Source: Bacillota bacterium
GTDB taxonomy: Bacteria; Bacillota; DSM-12270; Thermacetogeniales; Thermacetogeniaceae
DNA length: 64,000 nt
Direction: 5' to 3'
Assembly: GCA_029907475.1 (NCBI GenBank)
Contig: JARYLU010000009.1
Location: forward strand, 22,120-86,119
Below, piece after piece: positions 1 to 7,957 of this stretch; the first letter of the stretch is position 1; the number at the start of each line of letters is the position of its first letter. Made by a program: the position numbers and the translations under genes. The notes below the pieces were generated by a model. It saw nothing but the letters and a program-made list of their open reading frames with translations, was not told the origin of the DNA and did not search any database.

Positions 1-110
1 AGGACCGGACGAATTCCAGGCGGCGCGGTGCGGGCGGCCGACGCCAGCAGGCGAATCTCTTCGAGGTCGATCTCAACCGCTCTTCTCACGAGATCGTGAT
101 AGTGATGCAC
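1..110 (-). CDS. N-terminus of an unidentified protein, cut by window edge
   Basis: Reading leftward, a good Shine-Dalgarno (AAAGGAGG) sits 7-8 nt before a GTG at position 110, and the frame then stays open to the window edge (36 codons, starting VHHYHDLVRRAVEIDLEEIR). The first residues look like a real amphipathic N-terminal helix, but too little is present to name the family. It is transcribed divergently from the riboswitch-controlled aminomutase. The call rests on the ribosome binding site and open frame only. Confidence 0.5.
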   Translation of the reverse strand, partial: MHHYHDLVRRAVEIDLEEIRLLASAARTAPPGIRPV

Positions 111-234
111 CAGAGATTCCTCCTTTACTAAAAAATGAAAGTGATGAAATCTAAGTTAATTTATGCCGGACTCAAGGAAAAAGTTCCAGTCCACACCTCG
201 CGGGAGGGTGAAGCAGACAACCGGCGGGAAGTCC

Positions 235-263
235 TTTACAGCAGGGGAAGGGTGTGGTATAAT
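235..263 (+). promoter_or_regulatory. sigma-A-type promoter for the c-di-AMP riboswitch transcript
   Basis: TTTACA at 235-240 and TATAAT at 258-263 are separated by 17 nt. The start would fall near 270, about 30-50 nt before the riboswitch core, which is the expected geometry. Confidence 0.6.
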
Positions 264-299
264 ACTCTTGGTAAAAAATCATACAAGTATTACCGGGAA

Positions 300-513
300 C
301 GCTGAATTCTCTCCACGAGAAGCGGGGGAACCAATCGTTGGGGTGAATCCCCGCACTCAAGCCGGCGCCCGTTTCCAGGCACGAAAACACTCACGGGAAC
401 ACCTTTGAAGCGCCTGGAAGCAGGGAACGGTTCCGGGAAAAGCTTGAGTGCGTGGGTAGGGTTACCTTTCAACCCGAACCCGTCAGCTAACCTCGTAAGC
501 GTGGGAAGGAAAG
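300..513 (+). promoter_or_regulatory. c-di-AMP riboswitch (ydaO/yuaA class)
   Basis: The conserved blocks of the ydaO-yuaA class appear in order: GCGGGGGAACCAA with GGGGTGAATCC (about 321-352), an internal variable hairpin (about 360-440), GGTAGGGTTACC, and the 3' signature CCCGAACCCGTCAGCTAACC followed by TCGTAAGCGT (about 473-503). These RNAs bind cyclic di-AMP and normally lower expression by favouring termination. A promoter lies upstream and a terminator downstream, so the unit is complete. The next gene is the aminomutase at 736. Exact ends are approximate because P1 was not folded. Confidence 0.88.
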
Positions 514-547
514 GCCAAGAAAGCTTGTTTGGTCCTGTAAGGTTTGT

Positions 548-585
548 GCTGCCCTCAACCTTTGCGTTCCGGGCAGTTTTCTTTT
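548..585 (+). terminator. intrinsic terminator of the c-di-AMP riboswitch expression platform
   Basis: CTGCCC (549-554) pairs with GGGCAG (571-576), with an inner AAC/GTT extension, followed by TTTTCTTTT. An upstream AAGGTT (about 539-544) can pair with the AACCTT inside the hairpin, giving a plausible antiterminator. Confidence 0.65.
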
Positions 586-735
586 GCGAATAGTCTCTTC
601 AGAATTTATTTTCAACCAGTTCCGGAAACGAACTGACAAGGCTGTTTTGACAGTATTCCTTGAAATGCCGGATTTCTCTGCAGAAAACCAGCAGAAGCGT
701 GACCGGTATCCACAAGAGCCAGAAAAGAAAGGAAG

Positions 736-2052
736 GTGGATGAGTTGGCCCTTAAATTTCCGAACTTTTTAGAACAGGAGCTTGAACAGAATACGGCGGG
801 CAAACACGGAAATAAACAGGCGGGGAGCCCGGAAAAGAAGCGTGCCGCCCTGGAACGGTCAGCGGAGTTGAAGGAAAGGATCAGGGGCTATCTGGAAGCG
901 AAAAAAGGGATCCCGACCGGCTTCGACCTGGTGCCCGCCTACACGGAGGCCCGGGAGAGGATCTTAAGCGCCTTCGGAGCCGCGGAAGAGGATTGGAACA
1001 GCTGGCTCTGGCAGCTTTCGCACCGGATCACCAGCGTCCAGACCCTCGCCCGGTTCCTCACCCTGAGCGACGAGGACCGGGAGGAAATCTCCCTTGTAAG
1101 CGGGCACTTCCGCTGGGCGATCTCCCCCTACTACCTCGCCCTGGTGATGTGCGACGAGCCGCACGGGGCGCTCTGGAAGCAGTCGGTCCCGGCGCGGTTC
1201 GAGGTCACCGATACCCGGGGGTGCGAGGACCCGATGGCCGAGGCCTGGACCTCGCCGGCGCCGGGGATCACAAGGCGCTACCCCGACCGCCTGATCATCA
1301 ACGTCACCAACCAGTGCGCCATGTTCTGCCGCCACTGCCAGCGGAGGCGCAACATCGGGAAGGTGGACTCCCACCGGCCGCGCGCCGTCCTGGAGGCGGC
1401 GCTCCGGTACGTGCGGGAAAACGAGGAGATCCGGGACGTGCTGGTCACCGGCGGGGACGCCCTCCTGCTGGACGACCTCACCCTGGACTGGCTGCTGGGG
1501 GAGCTGCACGCCATCTCCCACGTGGAGATCAAGCGGATCGGCACCAGGGTCCCGGTGACCCTGCCGCAGCGGATCACGCCGGAGCTCTGTGCGGTGCTTG
1601 AGAAGTACCCGCCGATTTACATCAACACCCAGTTCAACCACCCGCGGGAGGTCACGCCTGAAGCGAAGCAGGCCTGCGATATGCTGGTGCGCGCCGGGGT
1701 GGTTTTAGGCAACCAGACGGTGCTGCTGCGGGGGGTAAACAACGACCCCCACGTGATGAAGAAGCTCAACCAGGAGCTTTTAAAGATCCGGGTGCGCCCC
1801 TACTACATCTTCCACGCCAAGAACGTCAGGGGCACCAGCCACTTCATCACTTCCGTGGACGAGGGTCTGGAGATCATGGAGCACCTGCGGGGCTATACCT
1901 CAGGGCTGGCCGTTCCCACGTACATCATCAACGCCCCCTACGGGATGGGGAAGACGCCCGTCGCCCCAAACTACCTGCTGGGGAAAAAGGGGAACCAGCT
2001 CCTGTTGAGAACCTGGGAGAACAAGATCGTCCCCTACGAAACCCCGTCATAA
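736..2052 (+). CDS. eam: radical-SAM 2,3-aminomutase, glutamate 2,3-aminomutase-like
   Basis: A 438-residue member of the lysine/glutamate 2,3-aminomutase family, which moves an alpha-amino group to the beta carbon using SAM, a [4Fe-4S] cluster and PLP. The cluster motif CxxxCxxC is at residues 194-201 (C194, C198, C201) inside VTNQCAMFCRHCQRRRN. The PLP region and the C-terminal SGLAVPTYIINAP block are present. As I recall lysine enzymes, two barrel strands end in acidic residues (GVND, YQCD). Here they read GVNN (333-336) and FHAK (359-362), which suits glutamate better than lysine. The start is GTG 736 after AAAGAAAGGAA. The c-di-AMP riboswitch upstream fits a role in making beta-glutamate, a known compatible solute. 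Lysine as substrate is the main alternative; no ablB acetyltransferase is adjacent. Confidence 0.82.
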   Translation: MDELALKFPNFLEQELEQNTAGKHGNKQAGSPEKKRAALERSAELKERIRGYLEAKKGIPTGFDLVPAYTEARERILSAFGAAEEDWNSWLWQLSHRITSVQTLARFLTLSDEDREEISLVSGHFRWAISPYYLALVMCDEPHGALWKQSVPARFEVTDTRGCEDPMAEAWTSPAPGITRRYPDRLIINVTNQCAMFCRHCQRRRNIGKVDSHRPRAVLEAALRYVRENEEIRDVLVTGGDALLLDDLTLDWLLGELHAISHVEIKRIGTRVPVTLPQRITPELCAVLEKYPPIYINTQFNHPREVTPEAKQACDMLVRAGVVLGNQTVLLRGVNNDPHVMKKLNQELLKIRVRPYYIFHAKNVRGTSHFITSVDEGLEIMEHLRGYTSGLAVPTYIINAPYGMGKTPVAPNYLLGKKGNQLLLRTWENKIVPYETPS

Positions 2053-2088
2053 GGGAAAGTTCGCGCGCTCCGGCGGCCCGGCTTCGGT

Positions 2089-2883
2089 CTAAACTCGGCG
2101 TACCGGGACGAAGCCCTTTTGCAGGCGTTTTTTCATGACATTATGGGCATACAGCTCGAGGGTGTCGTCGAGGGGGGGGAGCCCAACCTCCCCGCAGCGG
2201 CGGGATAAGGCCCGCGCCAGGAGCAGATCGGCGAAATGGGGGTTTTTTGAGAGAAAGGGGCCGTGGAGGTAAGTGCCGAAGGCGTTTTTATAACAGACCC
2301 CCTCGCTGCGGTCCTCCCCGTTGTTCCCGTTCCCCTTTAAAACCATCCCCAAGGGCCTGACAGAACTGCCCAGGAAGGTGCGGCCCGAGTGGTTTTCAAA
2401 GCCGATGAGGGTGGTGGGGGGTTTGGCTTCGCGCCGGTCGTAAAACTGCCTCATTTCGGTTTGGAGCTCCGGCGCAAGCTGGAGAAGAATGTTCCCCTTC
2501 AACCTCTTCCCTCCCGCCTCGGTGTAGAGGTCGAAGAGGCCCACGCCCGGCAGGAGGGTGCCGTCCTGGGCCCTGTAGTAGCGGCCCAGGAGCTGGTACC
2601 CTCCGCAGATGCTCAAAATAACAACCCCCGTCTCGGCCGCCTCGATGAGGAGGGGGCCCTTTTTTTCCAGGTCTTTGCTCACCAGGCCCTGTTCGAGGTC
2701 CGCCCCTCCCCCCAGAAAAATGAAATCGTAATCCGTGAACCGGGCGTGGTCGTGGAGGGATACAGCATCAAGCTCCACACCGATCCCGCGCCAGGTTGCC
2801 CGGCGGCAGAAGATGAGCACATTTCCCCGGTCACCGTATAAATTTAAGAGATCAGGATAGAGATGGCATACTCTGAGCCGCAC
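2089..2883 (-). CDS. gatD: lipid II isoglutaminyl synthase, glutaminase subunit GatD
   Basis: A 264-residue class I CobB/CobQ-like glutamine amidotransferase. The nucleophile is the Cys in LSICGGYQLLGRYY and the catalytic His is in FGTYLHGPFLSKNP. With MurT it amidates the D-Glu of the lipid II stem peptide to D-isoGln. The GTG start lies 6 nt after GGTGG. The gene overlaps the murT end by 32 nt, indicating tight co-expression. Size and motifs are normal for the family. Confidence 0.92.
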   Translation of the reverse strand: MRLRVCHLYPDLLNLYGDRGNVLIFCRRATWRGIGVELDAVSLHDHARFTDYDFIFLGGGADLEQGLVSKDLEKKGPLLIEAAETGVVILSICGGYQLLGRYYRAQDGTLLPGVGLFDLYTEAGGKRLKGNILLQLAPELQTEMRQFYDRREAKPPTTLIGFENHSGRTFLGSSVRPLGMVLKGNGNNGEDRSEGVCYKNAFGTYLHGPFLSKNPHFADLLLARALSRRCGEVGLPPLDDTLELYAHNVMKKRLQKGFVPVRRV

Positions 2884-4606
2884 CTCTTTCCACCACCTTT
2901 CCCCAGCGGCGCAGGAGCCCCGCGTAAGGAAAAAGATTCGTGTAGGTCGCCAGCACGTAGAGCTCCTCCACTCCCTCCGCTGCCTGCTGGGCCAGAATCT
3001 TAAGACTGGCGGCGCGCTCCGGAGCCAGCGCCAGCCGCCCGGGGTCGATCCCGGCGTACTTCAGGCAGACGGCGAGGTCCGCGGCGCGGCGCCCGGCGCA
3101 GATGATCTTTTTAATGCGCGCTCCGGCCAGCCGGGCGAAGTCGGCGTCCCAGAGCCACGAAACGTCCCGCCCGTCTGCAGCGAGGTCGTTAATCGCGATC
3201 ACCAGCGCCTTCTCTGTCCTCCCCTCCAGGATGGTCTTCAGGACTTCATCCACTCCGGCCGGATTTTTGATTAAAGCAAGCGTGCAGGGGCGCCCCTGGA
3301 AAATGAACTCCTCCATTCTCCCCAGAGCCGGGGTGTAGTCGAGGAGGGCGGTTTTCAGGCAGCCGGCAGGAATGCCGAGGGTTAGGGCGGCGGCCGCCGC
3401 GCCGAGGACGTTGTACACATTATAGAACCCCCGCAGGGGAGCCTCGAGGAAAAGGTTCCGGCAGGGCTCCGGAGTCCGGCTACCGCCCGCGGGCGGCTGA
3501 AGGCCGGACAGGCCGCTATTTAGGCCGCTTCTGTTGAAGCCGCGGCTGAGGAGACCAGGCTCAGAGGAGCCGGGGCCGGATAAAGAAAAGCGCAGGGAAA
3601 ATCTCAACGCATCACCGGCGTTCACATCAAAGGCTGCAAAGTCAAGCACCGGACGGTGGAAACCGCAGTCAGGGCAGAAGTAGTCTCCAAGCTGGCCGTA
3701 GTGGTAGTAATGGTATACAAGGGCGGTCCCGCAGCACAGGCAGAACCTCCCTTCGCGTGTTTCCCCGGAACCTTTTAGAACAATCCCCGCAACTTGATCC
3801 GGAATACCTCCGGAAGGCGCGGCACCGGCCGGAGCGGCGGGCGGAGCAGCTCCAGGTGAGGTGGAACCGGGGGAAGCAGCACCGGCGGAAACACCGGGCA
3901 GGCTGCCGCCGGCTGAAGTGGCACCGGGCAGGGCGGCAACGGAGGGAGCGGCACCAGGCGAAACGGTTCCGGATGGAACGGCACCGGCCGGGGCAGTATC
4001 CCGGAGGACACCGAAGTAGCAGGTACGGGGGTGACCGCGGCCGACAGATGCCACGAGGGGGTCATCTCCGTTTAAAATCAAGGTCACACCGGGGAGTCCC
4101 GCGACCGCACTGCGCAGGAGCGCCGTCGTGCGCTCCAGCTCCCAGTAGCGGTCGAGCTGGTCGCGGAAGTAGTTCGTCACGATTACGAGCTCCGGTCTGG
4201 CTGCGGCGAAGACCTTCGCGACGCTCCCCTCATCCACCTCAAGGAGTGCCACCCGGCTCCGCGGCCTCCCTAACCGGGTACAGTCCCGGATCAGGGCGGT
4301 TGCCACGCCGGGCAGCATGTTGGCGCCCTCGGCGTTGTGGGCGACCGTGAAGCCCGCCCGGCGCAGGGTATGAGCCAGGAGGTTGGCGGTGGTGGTTTTG
4401 CCGTTGGTCCCCGTCACCGCCAGCACCCTCTCGTAACCGGGTACCAGGAACTGGACAAGCCCGGGAAAGATCTTCAGGGCTACCACCCCGGGCAGGGATG
4501 TCCCCGGGTGCCCGAAGAGCCGGCACCCGAAGGCCACCAGCCTTGCGGCCAGCAAAGCGAGGACCAGCCGCACCCAGACCGTGATTTTAATCCTGCTCCG
4601 ACTCAC
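2852..4606 (-). CDS. murT: lipid II isoglutaminyl synthase, Mur-ligase subunit MurT, with low-complexity insertion
   Basis: A Mur-ligase-like ATPase. The P-loop TGTNGKTT is at residues 65-72. A Zn-ribbon with four cysteines (C289, C292, C311, C314) is typical of MurT, and the C-terminal ligase domain carries the GRMEEF region. At 584 residues it is much longer than the roughly 440-460 usual for the family. The excess is an Ala/Pro/Gly/Ser tract at residues 205-268 (repeating units like PGAAPS and PSGTVS) and a second Gly/Ser/Leu-rich stretch at about 343-383, both flanking the Zn-ribbon. The frame is intact through both, so they are in-frame insertions rather than damage. The start is GTG after AGGAGA. 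It forms an operon with gatD. Confidence 0.92.
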   Translation of the reverse strand: MSRSRIKITVWVRLVLALLAARLVAFGCRLFGHPGTSLPGVVALKIFPGLVQFLVPGYERVLAVTGTNGKTTTANLLAHTLRRAGFTVAHNAEGANMLPGVATALIRDCTRLGRPRSRVALLEVDEGSVAKVFAAARPELVIVTNYFRDQLDRYWELERTTALLRSAVAGLPGVTLILNGDDPLVASVGRGHPRTCYFGVLRDTAPAGAVPSGTVSPGAAPSVAALPGATSAGGSLPGVSAGAASPGSTSPGAAPPAAPAGAAPSGGIPDQVAGIVLKGSGETREGRFCLCCGTALVYHYYHYGQLGDYFCPDCGFHRPVLDFAAFDVNAGDALRFSLRFSLSGPGSSEPGLLSRGFNRSGLNSGLSGLQPPAGGSRTPEPCRNLFLEAPLRGFYNVYNVLGAAAAALTLGIPAGCLKTALLDYTPALGRMEEFIFQGRPCTLALIKNPAGVDEVLKTILEGRTEKALVIAINDLAADGRDVSWLWDADFARLAGARIKKIICAGRRAADLAVCLKYAGIDPGRLALAPERAASLKILAQQAAEGVEELYVLATYTNLFPYAGLLRRWGKVVERGAAQSMPSLS

Positions 4607-4765
4607 TTTTAAAATCTCCTTTTTTATCTACCATGAAAGATATGATTCGGGTATCCTTGCGCTTGCTCCTGGACTCCGGTCGGTTGCCAGGCAAGCCTTC
4701 TGCTCTTACTCCCAGTATACCACAATCAATGTTTCATGTCCCTGAGAGGGGACGGGGACGTGATT

Positions 4766-5980
4766 TTATCTCCTGCTGTCCGGCAGCAGGAGGGTGAGGA
4801 GAAGAGCGGGGAGCGGCAAAACCGCCACGATCTTCAGCGCCGCCGGCACGCCCCAGAGATCTGCAACATTTCCCAGCAGGAGGGTGCCCAGCCCTCCCAT
4901 TCCCACCGCAAAGCCGAGCATTAACCCCGAAGCAAGCCCGACGTGGCCGGGGATTAACTCCTGTGCGTAGACAACCGTAATGGCAAAGCTGGAAATCAGT
5001 ACCAGGCCGCTCCACCCGACAAGGACGGCGCTCCAAACCCCTGTAGTGGAGGGGAGGTAAAGCAGGGAAGGAATCACGAGAGCGAAAGAAAAAAGTAAAA
5101 CCGTTCTTCTCCCCCACCGGTCGGAGAGATATCCCCCGAGCAGGGTTCCTACCGCGCCGGCGAGGAGAAAAATCGTGAGCAGCATGCTGGCAAAATTGGG
5201 ATCGCTCCCCAGGTAGTCCACATAGTAAAGAGGTATGAAAGTAGTAAAACCCACGTGGACCCAGGAGCGCAGGGAGGTTATGATAACCAGGAAAAGCAAA
5301 GCAACCCGGGCAGCAGGCCCCGGGTCACGCAAGGGGTACTGAGCCACCGCGGCGGAATTCGGGTTTAACTCTTTTCTGCAAGGTTCGCCGCACCCGGCCG
5401 CGCCACCGCGTTCCCTGGCATCCTGCACCAGGCGGGCCAGGACGGGAAGAAATCCCTGCATCAGTAAAGCGGTGGCAAGAGCCGGAATCAGCAGGCCGAT
5501 CATCCCAAAGCGCCCAGCCTGTGCCAGAAGCAAGGCAGCCGTCAGGGGGCCGAGGCCAAACCCCAGGCTCCCTCCTACAGAATAAACGGATAGCGCGGTT
5601 GCCCTTTGTTTTTCCTTACTGATTAAAAAGGTCTGCTTCGAACCTTCAGGGTGGTACGCCGCAGATCCCAGCCCGCTGATCAGAACACCCAGCAAAATCA
5701 GAGCATAGGCCGGCCCCACGCCGGCCAGCGCCATTCCCAGTGCCGAAAGGAAGCACCCCAGAGGAAGGAGCCAGCGGCTTGTAAACCGGTCGCTCCAGAT
5801 CCCAAAAAGAGGCTGGGTTACGGAAGCGCTCAAGCTTGCGACCAGAACGACCACGCTCACCGCAGTATAGGAGAGATCGAACTCATCCTTTAAAACCGGG
5901 AGCAGCATGGGGAGCGCTCCCTGGCTCAAATCGGTGACGAGGTGACCGAGACTCAACAGCATCAGGAGCAGAACCTGCAA
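4766..5980 (-). CDS. MFS exporter, fosmidomycin-resistance (Fsr)-like
   Basis: A 404-residue major facilitator with about 12 predicted membrane segments. The N-terminal half contains GLGSAAYHPEGSK, close to the motif typical of Fsr-type exporters, and the MFS loop motif GIWSDRFTSRW follows the second helix. The TTG start has a strong AAGGAGGA site. A central hydrophilic loop (roughly residues 190-220) is charged and cytoplasmic. The substrate is not deducible from sequence; many Fsr-like proteins export small organic compounds. Confidence 0.82.
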   Translation of the reverse strand: MQVLLLMLLSLGHLVTDLSQGALPMLLPVLKDEFDLSYTAVSVVVLVASLSASVTQPLFGIWSDRFTSRWLLPLGCFLSALGMALAGVGPAYALILLGVLISGLGSAAYHPEGSKQTFLISKEKQRATALSVYSVGGSLGFGLGPLTAALLLAQAGRFGMIGLLIPALATALLMQGFLPVLARLVQDARERGGAAGCGEPCRKELNPNSAAVAQYPLRDPGPAARVALLFLVIITSLRSWVHVGFTTFIPLYYVDYLGSDPNFASMLLTIFLLAGAVGTLLGGYLSDRWGRRTVLLFSFALVIPSLLYLPSTTGVWSAVLVGWSGLVLISSFAITVVYAQELIPGHVGLASGLMLGFAVGMGGLGTLLLGNVADLWGVPAALKIVAVLPLPALLLTLLLPDSRR

Positions 5981-6250
5981 GACGCGTCCTCCTTGAATGA
6001 CAAGGTACAGAATAATAATACGGCAACCGTTTTAATTTATCCAGCCTTTTTCTTCGAGGTTCCTCAATTTTCAATCAGTTCCTTTCCGGCAGTTTCTCCG
6101 GTTTCCCGATAAATGTCTTGAAATTTTCACAATAGGGTTCCCCCCTGCATATAATGAACGGTAAATGTTGGGCAAGATACCATCTCTGCGCCCCTTGCCC
6201 AAGCCTGATTGACAGGGCGCAGGTCCAACCGCGAAAGGAGTTGGGACAGG

Positions 6251-6436
6251 ATGGCAAATTCTGAAGAAAACAAAAAGAAAGAGGAGCAGGCTGACGCTTA
6301 CTACTATCCCGATCACATGCACCTGAGACTGGCTACAGCATACGTTCCGCCCCAGGTGCTCAGGGAAATGTTCCCCCTTCCGGAAGCCCTGAGCAAGGGA
6401 ACCCTTTTCCCCGAGCTGTACCGGCCCTATCCCTAA
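6251..6436 (+). CDS. cotJA: spore coat-associated protein CotJA
   Basis: A 61-residue protein with a charged N-terminus (MANSEENKKKEEQ) and the CotJA core LRLATAYVPPQ...PLPEALSKGTLFPELYRPY. It is the first gene of cotJABC, which encodes a small inner-coat module made in the mother cell during sporulation. The start at 6251 was preferred over an upstream in-frame ATG because the conserved protein begins here and AAAGGAG lies 10 nt upstream. Spacing to cotJB is tight. Confidence 0.9.
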   Translation: MANSEENKKKEEQADAYYYPDHMHLRLATAYVPPQVLREMFPLPEALSKGTLFPELYRPYP

Positions 6437-6454
6437 AAATGTGAGGTGGTTTCT

Positions 6455-6715
6455 ATGAATCGCCAGCAAGTGAGGATACTGCGGGAAATTCAGGAGCTTG
6501 AGTTCGCCGCGCTTGAATTGAACCTTTACCTCGACACCCACCCGAATGACGAAACGGCCTTAAACGCCTTCAACAGCCTCGTGTCCCGTCTTGCCGAGGC
6601 CAGGCGGGTCTACGAGGCAGAATTCGGCCCTCTCATCAACTTCGGCTACTCTTCTCCAAGCCGCTTGCCCTGGCAGTGGATCGAAGAGCCCTGGCCCTGG
6701 GAAATTACATATTAA
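6455..6715 (+). CDS. cotJB: spore coat protein CotJB
   Basis: An 86-residue protein with the CotJB pattern: an N-terminal helix RILREIQELEFAALELNLYL, a DTHPNDETAL turn, and a C-terminal WPWEI motif. The ATG at 6455 follows GAGGTGG; the in-frame GTG at 6446 overlaps that site and is unlikely. It sits between cotJA and cotJC with gaps of 18 and 12 nt. Confidence 0.9.
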   Translation: MNRQQVRILREIQELEFAALELNLYLDTHPNDETALNAFNSLVSRLAEARRVYEAEFGPLINFGYSSPSRLPWQWIEEPWPWEITY

Positions 6716-6727
6716 AGGGGGGAGTAA

Positions 6728-7303
6728 ATGATGTGGCTTTATGAAAAGAAACTGCAATACCCGGTCCGCGTTTCCAAACCCGACCTCAAAATGGCTAAAT
6801 ACTTATTTACCCAATACGGCGGGCCGAACGGAGAACTTTCAGCAGCGGTCAGGTACCTCACCCAGCGCTACACGATGCCCACAAACAGGGCGAAGGGCGT
6901 GCTGACAGACATCGGCACCGAGGAACTGGCGCACTGGGAGATCGTCGGGACGATGATCTACAAGCTGATGAAGGGCGCAACCCCCCAGGAGATCCGGCGT
7001 GCCGACCTGGGAAGCTATTACGCCATTTGGGACGGGGGGATCTTCCCCAGCGACTCCAACGGCGTTCCCTGGACATCCGCTTACATTAATTCCATGGGCG
7101 ATCCGGTAGCAAACCTGCATGAGGATATGGCAGCGGAGGAGAAGGCGCGGGCCACTTACGAGCACCTGATCAACCTCACCGACGACCCCGATCTCAAGGA
7201 CGGGTTACGGTTTTTGCGGCAGCGGGAAGTCGCCCACTTCCAGCGCTTCGGCGAAACCCTCGACCACATCCAGGGCTATATGCAGAGCAAAAAGCTCTTC
7301 TAA
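6728..7303 (+). CDS. cotJC: spore coat manganese catalase-like protein CotJC
   Basis: A 191-residue ferritin-fold manganese catalase family protein. The metal-ligand helices are visible as DIGTEELAHWEIVG, EDMAAEEKARATYEHL and RQREVAHFQRFGETL. CotJC is about the same length in Bacillus and Clostridia and is thought to protect spores from peroxide or act structurally in the coat. Two adjacent ATGs (6728 and 6731) follow AGGGGGGAG. It is the last gene of the operon. Confidence 0.93.
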   Translation: MMWLYEKKLQYPVRVSKPDLKMAKYLFTQYGGPNGELSAAVRYLTQRYTMPTNRAKGVLTDIGTEELAHWEIVGTMIYKLMKGATPQEIRRADLGSYYAIWDGGIFPSDSNGVPWTSAYINSMGDPVANLHEDMAAEEKARATYEHLINLTDDPDLKDGLRFLRQREVAHFQRFGETLDHIQGYMQSKKLF

Positions 7304-7457
7304 AAAAATAAATACTGGTTTAAAAATGGGGGACAGGTAAAACCGTATAACACAAAAATGCTTTCCCCCTTCTTTTTCTTATGGCATGATTTTCCCTGAG
7401 GGCGGACGGCACCGAAAAGGAGAAGAGTTCAATAGTGATCAGCTGGCGAAATAAATT

Positions 7458-7479
7458 GCCCGGCGGCATTCAGCCGGGC
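7458..7479 (-). terminator. possible terminator overlapping the LysM gene stop
   Basis: GCCCGG pairs with CCGGGC across a 10-nt loop and the leftward exit reads CAATTTATTT. The T-tract is weak. Confidence 0.35.
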
Positions 7480-7787
7480 AGGCAGATCTTCTGGCCGATC
7501 TGAAGGTTCTCGGGGTCGATATGGGGGTTCAACTCCAACAGCCTTTCCACCGTTGTCCCGATGGCCCGTGCAATGCTGAACAGGGTGTCCCCGGCAGCCA
7601 CCTCCCAGTAGACACCCGAAGGGCAGGGGGGTAATTCCTCCGGGAGGTTGATCACCTGACCGACCTGAAGGTTATTCGGGTCGATGCCGGGGTTAAGCCG
7701 GAGCAGTTCGGCAATTGTAGTGCCTGATTGAGCGGCGATCAGATACAGGGTATCCCCCGGCCTCACCCGCCAGGAACCACGGCCCAT
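7470..7787 (-). CDS. double LysM-domain protein
   Basis: A 105-residue protein made almost entirely of two LysM modules (about residues 6-50 and 61-105), each with the pattern W.V..GDTL..IA...GTT...LL.LNP.IDP.NLQ.GQ.I.LP. LysM binds N-acetylglucosamine polymers such as peptidoglycan. There is no signal peptide or catalytic domain, which resembles small spore-wall LysM proteins in Clostridia. The start at 7787 was chosen because GAGGTGAGG lies just upstream; the ATG 18 nt earlier has no such site. Position next to cotJ genes fits a spore role, but that is inference. Confidence 0.88.
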   Translation of the reverse strand: MGRGSWRVRPGDTLYLIAAQSGTTIAELLRLNPGIDPNNLQVGQVINLPEELPPCPSGVYWEVAAGDTLFSIARAIGTTVERLLELNPHIDPENLQIGQKICLPG

Positions 7788-7893
7788 AATCCTCACCTCT
7801 GGCATACTTTTTGGTGTATCTTATGCGCCGGCCTCCGTAATGGGAACAAAAAAGAAAGAAAAACCGCTCAGAACGGAGGGGAGAAATCACCCG

Positions 7894-7923
7894 AAAGAAA
7901 AAAAGCCCAGGACCGATGCCCGG
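7894..7923 (-). terminator. terminator after the glycosyltransferase gene
   Basis: CCGGG/CCTGG (one G-T pair) with a 7-nt loop precedes GCTTTTTTTCTTT on the minus strand, 35-65 nt beyond the stop codon. Confidence 0.45.
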
Positions 7924-7957
7924 AGCGGGTGAAACAAAAGGATGGGAGAAAAGGGGT

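Noticed and set aside
964..1641. 225-codon frame antisense to the aminomutase
   Set aside because: Complementary shadow of the radical-SAM domain with biased Pro/Arg/Gly composition.
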